A stretch of DNA of 64,000 nucleotides, taken from Diaporthe sp. PMI_573 (Eukaryota > Ascomycota > Sordariomycetes > Diaporthales > Diaporthaceae). The stretch is from positions 1 through 64,000 of the forward strand of contig JAJTUP010000116.1 in assembly GCA_021399435.1 (NCBI GenBank), given 5' to 3'. Shown here piece by piece: positions 53,700 through 64,000 of the stretch; position 1 is the first letter of the stretch, and each line of letters begins with the position of its first letter. The notes under the pieces were generated by a model, which saw nothing but the letters and a program-made list of their open reading frames with translations, was not told where the DNA came from and ran no database searches. A program made the position numbers and the translations under genes.

Positions 53700-56600
53700 T
53701 TCCCTAAACTTGCCCCGACTTAATAGGCAGTGATGCGCAAAATCAGGCCATACTACCTTCTGAGTTGCATTAAGCAACTCAATAGATTGGCCTAGACCCA
53801 TTGATCGGCAAGGTAATGTGATGCAGAGCCTGATACAATGATCTGCTAGGACTAAAAGAATATTGGCTAGTTGAAAAGGTGGTGGCGCAAACTGGGGTAT
53901 CACTTACACCACCTCTTCTGGGATAATGGGCATGTCGTATCTCTCATTGGGTGATGGCCATCGTGAATCTAAATGGACTGTCTCAGATGATGAGGGGCAT
54001 GGCGATGGATTCAATGGAGGAGTGTACATCATTTTCGAGTCAAGGACAAGGAGAGGTGGATAAGCGCTCAAAGCAGGAAGGGTGTGAAAATGCTGGAATA
54101 GTGTCACCGAGCGGTGCGCGACGTGGCCGATGGTGGGAATGCGACAGCTGCAGAATCAATGGTGCCAAGCGCTCAATTATAGCAATATTAGCCGTAAAGG
54201 GTTTGAATTTTGGATCTTAAAATGAGTCTGGGCGCGCTGGTAGGCGATGCGCTATGCTTGATATTTGAGTGATGGTGTAGGTGTTGGTGATAGCGATTAG
54301 TGATGTAACTATGGAGGTACGCTAAAACATCGAAAGTTTTCCATTCTCCACCTCTTCTCTCGGTGTACATACGCAAGGAGCAAGCCATGGTAGACGGGGC
54401 GCACACCAGGGCATCAGTCGTTCCACACAGGTGCGGTAAACCTCCACCTCCAATTCAGCCCCACGTGATCCATGCCACAGCCGAAGTACATTTAGATACT
54501 TCAATGATAGGGAGAATCAACGTATAGTGTTATGTAACTTTTATGTAGACCAGGCGATCGCCATGACTTACGACATCAGCCAAAATAGGTGAGAATTAAT
54601 GTACCTTTGATTTTCTGTTCTCTGGCTGGCTAGACTACATACACGCACATACCACTCGTTCTCCCCAATGCTTGCACAGATCGAGACCCTGCATCAGGTC
54701 ACCTAATTTCTTTTCAGCTATCACAGCCCCGAGGTAACTCATACTATCGCGTGGTGGCGTGACGTCAAGAAGATCCAGAAACCATGATGGAAGACGGGCA
54801 CTTCCGTTGCATCCGTTGCATCGTGGGGGAATTGTATCACGGGCACCCTTAAAGACGGGAGTTGCCGTCAATTGCAATGGAAGTGAGGTAATTCTTTATA
54901 ACGCGTGAAAATACAGGTGAGCACGAGCTATCATTCCCGCAGCCATGGCTCAGTACGAAGTTCAAATCAAGTAGAGGACGCCCGGAGCTGTGGATAAAAC
55001 AAGAGGAGAGAAGATCAGATACCTCGACTTTCTACATACGCGTATTTCGATCCGTAGACTTTTCTCATGTGATGGTCGATGCCACATGGCTTCAATCTCG
55101 CCCTGTAATTCGCCGTAAGCATTTACCTGCAATTCGGCGACCTTATGATTCCCGGAGAGCTTACTGTGCAAGGGCTTTGAAGGGTGCTGGTCAGGTGTGC
55201 GGGGCTGGGGGCCAAATCGCGGATGCTCATTGCAGGTAGAAAGCCTGTAGCTGAGTCCCTACAGGGTTTCCCTTGTCCAATCCCCGGGTCCAGACCTACC
55301 GGCAGGATTCAAATCCTTGCAGTCCTTTTGTCATGCCAGCAGGTGTGTTAAACATCTACAAACGTACCAGTTCTGGACCCTTGGACTATCTGTGGATCGG
55401 AGTTCACCTTGGCGATCGTCCCCGACAAATTGGTTTGGGTGCGTGCATCATGAGTGGATTCCCCCCGCCCCCCAAGTGGCTTTTCTTCATGAGAAATCCA
55501 ATGGGATGAACGCTGGCCCGATCTGCTCGCTGGTCCTTGCCATCCTTCTCGCCACTAGCCTGCGTCAGTAATACTACACCGGGGTCCTTTCCAAGTCCCT
55601 GGGTGGAATATGGCCCCCATAGTCGAATTGACTTTTGACGGCGCAAATGTCACTTGTCAGGACGAGCGTCCATGGCCGCGAACGGGCGCTTTCCTAGCAC
55701 CTCCACTACTGGGCCCCACACTGTACATGGGAATGCTCTTTCCGGTGTGAGCTGCCAGCTTTACCATAAGTTACCCCTCGAATCAGCCGTTTCCCTTCTG
55801 CTGACGTTTCCACTGGTGCCTGTTATTAGCAATTGTTCTGGCGGCCCGAGCGCAACTGCTCCTCCGCAGTCCAAAAACTTAAATGAAGACGAAGGAAGGG
55901 AAGGGGGAAAACAAGAGAGAGAGAGAGAGAGATCCTTCTTTCGCCATCCATATGTGCTCGCTCTGCAGGTACTAGTTCTGCAGGCTGGCACTTGGGCGGA
56001 ACTCCTGCCGCACCCCCTCCCATCACGCCCTCCTGTCTATCACCACCCCACGGCGCAATTTTGGCTATTGCACAAACTTTGCGCCGTCATTCGCGTGGCA
56101 CAGCGTTGGACCCCTGGACCCCTGGAGAAAGCCGGGGCCGAGGGTTGATGTGCACTGGGGAGCATAAGTAAGGCAACCAGATGGCTAGGCACGCAGGTAT
56201 GCTCAATCCATCTCCCCGCTATATATCGCCATTCCGGGCCATCATGCTCGTATGTAGGAACGTAACGGGACTAACTCTTGCGGTTCGCTATTTGGTGAGA
56301 CCCTTGGGTACATGGGTGTGGTTTTCGCCAACAACTCTCGCCACTTGTGTGGGCTGGCAGCTGGAACATTCACTATCAACCCCACAGGAGTCGATAATCA
56401 TCCCTTGGAATGAGCCGGGGGCCATACTTCGGAGGAATCAAACCTATACACCAGCCTCTCCACTCCTGTTTGTGCTAAAGAAAACCGCCGCAAAGCTCTG
56501 CAGAGGACAAGCCCCGAGTCAAACAACTCCAGGCATAAGCAATCGGTGCTGGCAGCACAAATCACAACGACCGCTCCACAACCTCATACGCCCACATATA

Positions 56601-56790
56601 CATCCGTACGCAAGTATACCCCGTGAGCATACGCGCATATACTTTCGGGATCACAAACCCACACGGTCGGGTCTGCTTCATGGGCCCTGAAGGTATACGA
56701 CCGGCGATAGACGACCCCCGCCGCCAGCAACGCCCACTCGCCACACCACACAGACCAGGCGCATCACGATGCCCGTGGCGTCCTCGTCGT
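53700..56790. other. Long intergenic stretch before the bZIP gene
   Basis: No convincing gene. It holds several short chance ORFs, a GA microsatellite (about 55914-55932) and GC-rich sequence near 55470-55510 and 56100-56140. The last 600 bp presumably contain the bZIP promoter. Confidence 0.45.
55914..55932. repeat. GA microsatellite
   Basis: About nine GA units in a row. Confidence 0.95.
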
Positions 56791-56798
56791 AGGCCTCG

Positions 56799-58250
56799 AT
56801 GGCGCTCCGAGACTTGCACCCCTCCTACACTCCTGTTTCCTCATATTATTCCGGCCGGTGCGCTCCACCAGCAGCGGAGGCAATGCCTCAACCGTTCGCT
56901 GCCTCAACCGATCAACGCTCCGCACCAGCGGCCATGATAAAATCATCCTACGAACAATCTCCCATCCCGAACGATGGTGCCTTCCGCCCAATGTACCCCG
57001 CCGAGTACCACGACATGAGCGGTATGAACCATGGCGCCGCCGTGGCTACTGGCCAACCTCCCACGGGGTTCTCGGCAACGCGTCAGACCCACGACGGCTA
57101 CACACCGTCTGGATATGGCTGGGACTTTGGGGAGTTCGGCTCCGAGATGACGTTTCCTCCCGATTCCCCGGGAACGTTCCGAGCTGAAGGCCCCGGACTA
57201 CAGCCTCTCGCCGCTTGGGATTGTGAGACCCAGGCATACCCGGCCCAAATGGGCAGCACAATGGCAATAGCCGGGCCCATGTCCCAGTACGTCCCCGTCC
57301 AAGAGTCGATGGGCGACTATTTCGACAGGCTCAAATGGCCGCCGCCGCCGCCGATAGGACAGATATCACCGACTCCCAGCCAAAGCAGTTACTACACCTC
57401 GTCACCAGCCAGCGGGGTTGGGCCGCCGTTCTCGAGGCACAACAGCAGCTCGTCTCTCCCAACCCCAAGGGCTGCTGCGCTCGAGCAGGTCCGGTCCGAC
57501 GCGCGGTTCCAGCCCGTCCCTGATCAAGCACTAAACCCGGGCGAGGGTCGATCGACCCCGGCAGCGATAATGGCGGCCAACGGATCACATCCAAGCCCAG
57601 AGTCCTCATCGTTTGCGGGCCAAAACACAGGCCAACGCAAGGACGGGCGATATAATACTAGCACGACGACGGCGACCACAGACTACAGCGCGGGCATCAT
57701 ATCCCCAGCCATGACACCTCCGGGGGACAGAACCGCCGCCTTTCCCAGCCAACTACCCGGCCCCAAGCGCGCCCGCGTTGGATCAGACCGACACAAAACC
57801 CCAAAGACCAGCAGGAAGGAGAGGGCGCTCGCGCCCGCCCGGCGGACCGCCACGCAGAAGAAGCGTGACGCGCAAGTGGCGCGGGAGCAGCAGCAAAACC
57901 GGCCGGCCCGCAGCCGCGTCGCGGCCAACAAGTGCCGGGCCAAGTCGAAGCAGGCGGTGGCGGACCTCGAGTCCACGGAGCGGGCCATGAGCTCCGCGCA
58001 CCTGGAGCTGTCGGCGACGGCGCGGGACCTCCGGGATGAGGTGCTGCAGCTCAAGACCGCGCTGCTCGCGCACGGCAACTGCGACGACTCGCTCATCCAG
58101 CAGTACCTCATCAACCAGGCGCGCAGGGTCGGCTACGGGACGGCGCAGAGGCTACAGCTACAGCATCAGCATCAGCATCAGCATCAGCATCAGCATCAGC
58201 ATCAGCATCAGCAGCGCCTGGGCTGCGGCCACGGCCACGCTCAACAGTAG
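56799..58250 (+). CDS. bZIP transcription factor, ATF/CREB (Atf1)-like, intact
   Basis: Seen: a single-exon 483-codon ORF from MALRDLHPSYTPV; an in-frame stop lies just upstream (56780s), supporting this start. Residues 1-330 are Ser/Pro/Gly/Tyr-rich and disordered, typical of activation regions. Residues about 340-365 are basic (KTSRKERALAPARRTATQKK). The bZIP basic region NRPARSRVAANKCRAKSKQ (about 367-385) is followed by a leucine zipper ending LRDEVLQLKTALLAHGNCDD. Known: N-x3-(A/S)-x-C/S-R basic signature and the LREEV-x-LK-x-LLLAHxDC zipper end are typical of fungal Atf1/AtfA-type stress-response factors. Here the consensus NR-x-A-A-x-K-C-R is slightly altered (VAANKCRAKSK). A (QH)8 tract closes the protein. 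Nuclear DNA-binding dimer. Confidence 0.85.
   Translation: MALRDLHPSYTPVSSYYSGRCAPPAAEAMPQPFAASTDQRSAPAAMIKSSYEQSPIPNDGAFRPMYPAEYHDMSGMNHGAAVATGQPPTGFSATRQTHDGYTPSGYGWDFGEFGSEMTFPPDSPGTFRAEGPGLQPLAAWDCETQAYPAQMGSTMAIAGPMSQYVPVQESMGDYFDRLKWPPPPPIGQISPTPSQSSYYTSSPASGVGPPFSRHNSSSSLPTPRAAALEQVRSDARFQPVPDQALNPGEGRSTPAAIMAANGSHPSPESSSFAGQNTGQRKDGRYNTSTTTATTDYSAGIISPAMTPPGDRTAAFPSQLPGPKRARVGSDRHKTPKTSRKERALAPARRTATQKKRDAQVAREQQQNRPARSRVAANKCRAKSKQAVADLESTERAMSSAHLELSATARDLRDEVLQLKTALLAHGNCDDSLIQQYLINQARRVGYGTAQRLQLQHQHQHQHQHQHQHQHQQRLGCGHGHAQQ
58161..58216 (+). repeat. CAGCAT hexanucleotide repeat coding for a Gln-His tract
   Basis: About eight uninterrupted CAGCAT units plus CAGCAG near the end of the bZIP ORF. 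Length change in multiples of six keeps the frame. Confidence 0.95.
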
Positions 58251-58462
58251 TTTCGCCATCCGAGGAGGTAGACCCAGTGTCCCCTCTTGTCCCATCCGCG
58301 AGTCTGGCTCTGTTCCCAGCCCGATTCGCGAGCTTTGGAACCAAGTTTAAAGGTGGCGAGTTGAGGCGACGAGAAATCGACGCCTTCGACTCGCCCGGCT
58401 CAAGCCTTCAATATTGGGTTTTGGGTCGACAAAGCACATCAAAACGTACGTGACATGAATTC

Positions 58463-58464
58463 TA
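58463..58464. repeat. TA target duplication (left)
   Basis: TA next to the left terminal repeat; matched by TA at 60172-60173. Confidence 0.9.
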
Positions 58465-60171
58465 ACGTGAAACACCAACGAGCGGCGCACCCCAACGAAC
58501 GGCGCGCTTTTCTGGACAACAACCATAACAACCCGAATTGCAGCACCACATCAATTGAAATTAATTAAAACTAATCAGAACTAGATACATCAGACAATTC
58601 TTCATCTTCTTCACATGTTCGCGCATTGTGCCCAGGCTTTCCGCAGTTACCACACCGTCGAACAGTCGGTCCGCGGCGGACCGCCTCATCAGCGCCCCCA
58701 CTCATTTCGCCAGCTGGCCGCTTCCCCTTTGCATTTGAATCAATTATCTTTTGGGCGTCTTGTGTGGTAAGTGACCCTCCTGACTGCAGATATGTTCTTT
58801 TGGCCGAGCGACGCTTTGGAAGTGCTGCATTTGCGTCTCGAAGGGTCTTGTTCTCCTGTGTCAACAGGGACACTGCATGGGCTAATGACTGTGTGCCCTT
58901 TGCCAACCGATCAACAGCAGTCAAAATTGGTGTCGGAGAGCTTCCTTGATGATGAGAGATCCGATCCTTAATCAAAGTTGATTGAGAAACTGCTTGTGTT
59001 GAATTGTGTGGTGTCTGGGAGACCCAAGGTGCAGGTAGTATTGGGGAGCATGGTTGTGATGTTGGTGTCCGTATCTTAATATCCAGCTTAGAAAGTACTA
59101 CTTCCCGGTTAAATGGGACAAGGCCTGCTCCTCTAAAACCTCCCTTAATAGTTTCTGGCTTGAAAACCTTGTTGTGTGCAGTGTGGAAGGCGAGAAAGAA
59201 CTCTGTCTTGTCGATATGTGTAATCCGGGCCTTGCTGAATTGGTTGATTTCTCCGCCGTATGCCTTTTTCAATGGACCAAAACACCCAACATCTAGTGGC
59301 TAAAGTAGATGAGATGAATGAGGAGGCATACAAAGAGTAACGATCCTCTTTGCCTTGCAGTATCTCTCAAAATCCGTAGAATGGTGACTTCCATGTCCGT
59401 CTAGTATCAATAGCCGATAGGCACCTGTTGTGCGTGGTGCAGTGTATTTATCGAAATGCTCAATCCATTCCATAGCAATCTCATCGTTTGTCCATCCATT
59501 TGGGCTTGTTTCAATGACCCAGTCGTCGGGGAGGCCGCCCTCAGTATACCAACTTGCAAGGTGTACCTTAGCCTTGACAATCAGCATGGGCGGGCCAACC
59601 CACCCATCCGCGCTGACTAGTTCAATACCTGTTGCCCATTGACGATTTCCAGGCTGTATTGATTTTGCTTATCCACGTCGATCTGCACCTGTAATCACTG
59701 TCTTGGGTGCACCAACACCCATCATGAAGCCTGTCTCATCAAAGTTGTAGGTGTCGCCATCCAGGATCCCATATTTCGCACATGTGTTTGACACAAGGTC
59801 AAACCACGCGTTAATCACGTCTGGATCTTCGCATAGGGCCCTCCGGTAGTCCCAGTCAAGTACATGTTGAACAATGACCTCCTCTTCTGTTTTTGTTAAT
59901 CTCTTGTTGTTAGGGTGGGTATCTTGTCGCGCAGTTCGGCCGGCCATTCTGGAGCGGAGGGTCGTTCGGGTATCGCGTATATTCGAGATGCACGTCTTGT
60001 GCTTAGTTTTGGGTCTTTTTGAATAGCTTGGATAGCAAGCTGAATAGTGGATTCTTTTGTTTTGCCCATTTTAGGATGTGGCGCGAGAAAACGCGGTTAG
60101 AAGGTGGGCCATGACAGGTTCTGGAAAAGCGCGCCGTTCGTTGGGGTGCGCCGCTCGTTGGTGTTTCACGT
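58465..60171 (-). mobile_element. Fot1/pogo-family transposon, 1.7 kb, with 48-bp perfect terminal repeats
   Basis: Seen: bases 58465-58512 are the exact reverse complement of 60124-60171 (start ACGTGAAACACCAACGAG). The TA dinucleotide flanks both ends. The interior holds a minus-strand transposase relic. Identical repeats and clean duplications indicate recent movement, by an enzyme supplied in trans if the internal lesions predate insertion. The insertion lies about 210 bp downstream of the bZIP stop. Confidence 0.95.
58571..60069 (-). pseudogene. Fot1-like transposase, broken
   Basis: Seen: start MGKTKESTIQLAIQAIQKDP; then a frameshift; then TEEEVIVQHVLDWDYRRALC with the HTH region shortened. 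First Asp in YNFDETGFMMGVG, second in RLLILDGHGSHHS, third in PLDVGCFGPLK. The C-terminus has a CCHC knuckle (RRCGNCGKPGHNARTC) and an acidic tail. Stops lie at 59669-59671 (after ADRRG) and 59300-59302 (SSHLL stop PLDV); the latter fits CAG to TAG. Known: intact relatives have a longer CENP-B-type DNA-binding part between the QHVLD and YDYQRALCEDP blocks; about 60 or more residues seem deleted. All three catalytic Asp remain, but the protein cannot be made whole. Confidence 0.9.
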
Positions 60172-60173
60172 TA

Positions 60174-60567
60174 CTACATATAGCTAAAAGATATATAGGC
60201 TAGGCGACCTAGGTCGTGTATTATGGAGACTGAGGGGGGCTATATATTCTATTTTGCCGTTGGTATATCTGCCGCTAAACGGCGGAATCGCGATCTCGAC
60301 CTCGGACTAGGTCTTGAAGTATCTAATCACGTCCTCAGGTCACCTAATAATAGCCGCGACGGTGTGAGGGAGGCTTCCGCTATCTTCTAAGTTCCGTCCA
60401 CCAATTCATGAGAAGTCGACAAAAGGAGAGCAAGTACTCGTACGCCATTAACACGTTAGACAAGACGTATTAGATCCCGATTGTCTGGCAGATATCCTAC
60501 AAACCGATTCAAGGGTTATCCTAATTTCTTCCTATGGATAATACGAAAGAATTATGCTATGCGTCCT
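60174..60567. other. No gene recognised
   Basis: Short spacer between the transposon and the 3' end of the NmrA-like gene. Confidence 0.5.
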
Positions 60568-61699
60568 TTACTTGAGGTCCTTGAAAGCCTCGTTCTTCTT
60601 CAAGAAATCCACCCACGCGGTCGGTTCGTCCTCCAGCACCGCAAGGCACTCTTCCAAGGGCTCATGACCAAAGTATCCCCCTTCATCAACAAGGCGCATC
60701 ATCTCCAAGATCGCTTCCGCTGCCCAGTCCGGCAACCCCATAGAATCTTGAACCACCTGTAGGAACATTTCATGCGGCATACTGAAGAAGGTAGCTGCCT
60801 TGCCAGCCTCTGGGAAGGCCTGCCTAAACCCATCTACTACTTCCTGAGGAGTCGCATACTTCGTAGCGCCTAGTACACGCTTCCCCAGCAGCTGGTCTCG
60901 CTGTCGTACAATCGCCTTGACCCAGATCCCAGTGTTACGAACGTCGAACAAGGGAATAGGTGCGGTTTCAGGCATCGGTAGGGCGAATACCCAGGCATTT
61001 CCGGGTGGATTCTGCCTGAAAGACTGGACGAGAGAGTCCATATATATACCCGGTAGGAAGAAGGTGGCTGGAATGCCGATTTGTTTAGCGTATTCTTCAA
61101 CCTCAGCCTTGCCGTCGAACTGATAGACGTGACAAAGTTTTCCCTGCGTCACTAAAGGATCTCTCATATTAGCTAACTTTCCTGTAAGCCAAATAGTGAC
61201 CGGCAAATCCTCACGCTTCTTGACATTGCGCAGTGAGCTCCAGATGAATTGAGAAACAGAAGATTCCTAGCAAGGAATTAGAGTATATTCCCTACAGGAT
61301 AGCAGTAGTTGGGGGAAATAACTTTCGCAGCATCGACAAGGTTTTTACCCTGCTGGATTTCAGCATCAATGCTCAGGGTCTCCCAGTAGTTGGTAACGCC
61401 AAATACTGCAGTAGCTCTAGTAAAGGCCTTCACAAGCGAAGCTTTGTCGTTCAAGTCGGCCTTCCCAGTTAGTCAGTTGATGCGGAGATGTCCATATATC
61501 CGCCATTATGAACACTTACAGCAATCACCTCCGCACCCTGTTCCTTGAGCTTCTTTGCCCTGTCTTTGGATGGATCTCGAGTCACTGCACGAACCGTCCA
61601 CTCATGGTTCAGGAGCGGGTCGTTGAGGAAGACATCAGCAACGGCACCTCCCTGAGCGCCAGTGGCTCCAATGATAGCGATGATTTTCTTGTCTGCCAT
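60568..61699 (-). CDS. NmrA-like NAD(P)-binding protein, four exons, 317 aa
   Basis: Seen: exons 61699-61520, 61460-61323, 61266-61215 and 61151-60568 join in phase; donors are GTAAGT, GTTATT and GTGAGG and acceptors GGAAG, GCTAG and TTTAG. Start MADKKIIAIIGATGAQGG gives the Rossmann dinucleotide motif (GATGAQGG, residues 11-18). Conserved blocks: VRAVTRDPSK, ADLNDKASLVKAF, VFGVTNYWE, FIWSSL, GKLCHVYQFDGKAEVEEY, GIPATFFLPGIYM and FDVRNTGIWVKAI. Length and motif order match the NmrA family of atypical short-chain-dehydrogenase-like proteins, known as NAD(P)-sensing regulators or reductases. No Tyr-x3-Lys pair is obvious, favouring a sensor role, but this is inference. It is divergent from a Zn(II)2Cys6 gene about 590 bp away, so the two may share a promoter. 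No damage seen. Confidence 0.88.
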
Positions 61700-62290
61700 T
61701 TTGAGAGTGGGGATGCAAGTTCGTGGTAATAGTACGATCGAGGTAGTGATGAAAAAGTTATTCCGAAGCACTTGTCAAAAGACTTAGGTGTATCTATCAA
61801 TACTGAAAGGTCTGTTATTTATATAACAGAATGCTGGCTTCGAAATCCTCCGTGTACCCTAGCCATAATCTAATTTACGAATCCAGCGGACCACATCGAC
61901 CGAGCACCGGCCGTTGAGTTGAGCAAACTCTGCAACTTCAGCCTAACTCCATCCAATATAGAGCTAGATCTCAATGCGGAAGGCCCACGGCCTGGGCACA
62001 AAACCCGGAAAGTATCGACCGACGGTCGTTCAGTCCGGCCATACCCGATGCACGAGCGCGTCTACGCAACCGTTCGGCCAGCGCTCGGTCGGTGCTCGGT
62101 CGATGTGGGGCATCGGCATCGGCACTTGCAGGACTTCCCGCATGCAGATGCAGCACGCCGTGTTTCTCACCTTAGTGGGTCATCGGTTTATAATTTGACA
62201 AGCCTTCGCAGCATCCGCGCTCGGTGAATCGAAACATGCCTGCTCCGTAAGCAGCCGTCTTATGATCCAAGACAAGACCGATAATCCTTC

Positions 62291-64000
62291 ATGGCGGGCA
62301 GCGAGGGTTCATTGCACATTTGGAACTGCCTGACCTGCAGGCGCCGGAAGGTCCGCTGCGATCGGCGCTCGCCCTGCTCCCAGTGTTCCAGAGCCGGGCT
62401 CGACTGCGCGTTCCCCACGTCCGGTCGGGCTCCAACGAGGCGAGACGAAGCACCTAGCAGCAGCTCGAGGGCCAGAAATCAGGATTTGCTTACTCGATTG
62501 AATCGCCTCGAGGGCATGCTGCAACACATAGGTGTGCAGCCTGATCCCACCCGCTCCGCCGACGACTTCAATCGGCAAGCAACAGCAGGACAGCGGCGAA
62601 ATGACGAGGACGCGTTGACGCAAAACATCGGCAGTATGTTCGTGTCTAAAGACGACACCATTTACATACCCAGCGGGTTCTGGCGGCACATTTCGGATGA
62701 AGTTAGTGATCAGTCGCGGGATGCCGTTCTCGCCGCGCCTTCAGGCACTAATCTACCGGTGCTCCTCCAGGTCACAAACCTCCGCCAGTCATTCGAGGCT
62801 GAGCGTCAGCAGTCTAGCATTTTCAGAGATGAAGTCTCTGAACTGAGGAGCCTGCCATGGGCTCCCTTTCCAGCCTATCACTCTGTGCCATTTGACGTCA
62901 ACGATTACCAGCCACTGCCATCTCAAATGGCGTTCATCTGGCAGACGTATTGCGAGAACGTCGACTGGAGCATCAAAATCCTCCATCGGAAGACCATGGA
63001 TAAGGTCATTCGCGAGTCCAAGGGTAAGTTGGCCGCGGACTCCGTGCCGTGGCCCGCCGCCCCCGGATCTGTCATCTAACTTATTAGAACAGGGCGACTA
63101 TCGTCACTGCCGGTGTCTTCGCAGGCACTCCTCTTCGCTGTATCCTTGGCAGCCATCTCCTCCATGAGTGAAGAGGACGTGTTAGAAAACTTCAACAATT
63201 CCCGCATATCCCTCGCTCACCGCCTCTCGATGGGCGCCGAGGTTTCCCTCGCCAAGGCCGATGTCCTCAACACCACAGATACTCGAGTACTCCAGGCGCT
63301 AGTTATTTACGTCGAGGTCAAGAGTCACGAAGCAGGAACCCGCGCCTCATGGTGCCTCACGGGTCTCGTCGTCCGCATCGCCCTACTTATGGGTCTACAC
63401 CGCGACGGCTCTCATTTCAAGGACATATCGCCGTTCAACGCTGAAATGAGGCGGCGATTATGGTGGCATATCTGTTTCATCGACGCTCGCTCAGGGGAGT
63501 CACAAACAACCTGCACTCAATTATCTACATTTGGCATCTTCCAGGATACAGAGCCGCCGACCAACGTCGACGACGAGGATCTCGATCCGCATGATACGAG
63601 TCCACCCACAACACGCGACGGCATCTCCGACGCGTCACTAGCGATTATCCGCTACCATTTCTGGCAGCTCAGTAAGCGGGAGAAGCGCCCATGGTCCCCT
63701 ATGGCTACCAAGACAGACGCTCAAGAAGCTGTCACCATCTCGCCCGAGGCGATCGAGGCCCTGGCAACGACTCGCCAGAAGATCGAAGACAACTTCCTCC
63801 GCCACGCCGAGCATGGTAATCCCGGCCACCAATTTCTCTCCGATATAGTACGCCACGCCCTCGCGAGATCAGAGCTCAGTTTAAGCACGCAAGACGCACC
63901 ACCGATAACATCATCCCTCAGCGCCTCTATATATCCTGGCCTCAACCGCATCCTCATCCTTTGCTTGACCGTGCTGGAGCTGTCCAACAGGCTTGAATTG
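62291..64000 (+). CDS. Zn(II)2Cys6 transcription factor (partial, runs off right edge)
   Basis: Seen: exon 1 62291-63023 and exon 2 from 63093 (donor GTAAGT, acceptor AACAG, 69 bp). Zinc cluster at residues 13-40: NCLTCRRRKVRCDRRSPCSQ, then CSRAGLDC, spacing C-x2-C-x6-C-x5-C-x2-C-x6-C. A coiled-coil linker (LLTRLNRLEGMLQHI) follows. The fungal-specific regulatory domain shows YCENVDWSIKILHRKTM, GLHRDGSHFKDISPF and EMRRRLWWHICFIDAR. After DARSGESQTTC a short unusual stretch (QLSTFGIFQ) may hide a small intron. A nuclear regulator; targets unknown. It is transcribed away from the NmrA-like gene, and such pairs often cooperate. The reading frame is open to the window edge. Confidence 0.85.

Noticed and set aside
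55303..55320. GGATTCAAATCC T-arm-like word
   Set aside because: The rest of a tRNA cloverleaf is absent upstream.
55654..56148. 164-codon plus-strand ORF
   Set aside because: Runs through the GA microsatellite and has no domain; probably chance in the bZIP upstream region.
56181..56690. 169-codon plus-strand ORF before the bZIP
   Set aside because: No motif and a weak hydrophobic start; more likely 5' leader or promoter DNA of the bZIP gene.

Overview
The window is nuclear DNA from a filamentous ascomycete, most likely a sordariomycete (Hypocreales is a guess). The support is short 48-70 bp GT-AG introns with CTRAY-like branch sites, two Zn(II)2Cys6 regulators, a FlbA-type RGS protein, an Atf1-like bZIP, a UstYa-like (DUF3328) protein, an NmrA-like protein and fungal hAT and Fot1/pogo transposons. 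Complete genes, truncated genes and transposon relics alternate without bacterial-style operons. This suits an accessory, subtelomeric or other repeat-rich compartment. Nonsense changes of C-to-T/G-to-A type inside the transposases fit mild RIP. No rRNA, tRNA or CRISPR was recognised.

Layout. 0-1.2 kb: the BED-finger start of a hAT transposase running off the left edge, an unknown ORF and a Tc1/mariner relic. 1.7-3.4 kb: a cytochrome P450 of CYP7/8 character with a probable frameshift. 5.4-7.6 kb: a dead hAT. 8.1-10.0 kb: a two-exon coiled-coil protein. 10.9-11.6 kb: an ankyrin protein. 12.7-13.4 kb: a multi-exon unknown. 14.3-16.2 kb: two inverted paralogues of a tiny one-TM protein flanking a C2H2 finger ORF. 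17-20.4 kb: hAT relics and a gene tail truncated by a 104-bp minisatellite. 21.8-26.7 kb: pogo relics around a UstYa-like gene whose reading frame ends in an unrelated lysine-rich ORF. 27.5-29.1 kb: an intact nucleoside-hydrolase-like gene. 29.6-34 kb: tandem repeats, a Ty3/gypsy scrap and mostly empty DNA. 34.2-37.5 kb: an intact four-exon Zn(II)2Cys6 regulator resembling COL-26/BglR/ART1.

38.25-41.25 kb: a full-length hAT that splits a host ORF; its first catalytic Asp is Gly. 42.6-44.0 kb: a RING-like ORF and a small coiled-coil gene. 44.6-49.5 kb: a transposon stack in a patatin-like phospholipase gene. A 3.0-kb hAT with 8-bp target duplications lies in the exon, and a second hAT, truncated, is fused to the gene's 3' side. 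50.1-53.6 kb: a FlbA-like RGS gene, a short bHLH gene and a PIF1-like helicase scrap. 56.8-58.3 kb: a bZIP gene with a CAGCAT repeat. 58.5-60.2 kb: a Fot1/pogo element with 48-bp perfect terminal repeats and TA duplications. 60.6-64 kb: an intact NmrA-like gene divergent from a Zn(II)2Cys6 regulator that leaves the window.

No single operating system joins these genes. The strongest biological theme is a transposon graveyard that captures, splits and fuses regulatory and effector-type genes. The best functional candidates are the NmrA/Zn2Cys6 pair and the small TM-protein pair.
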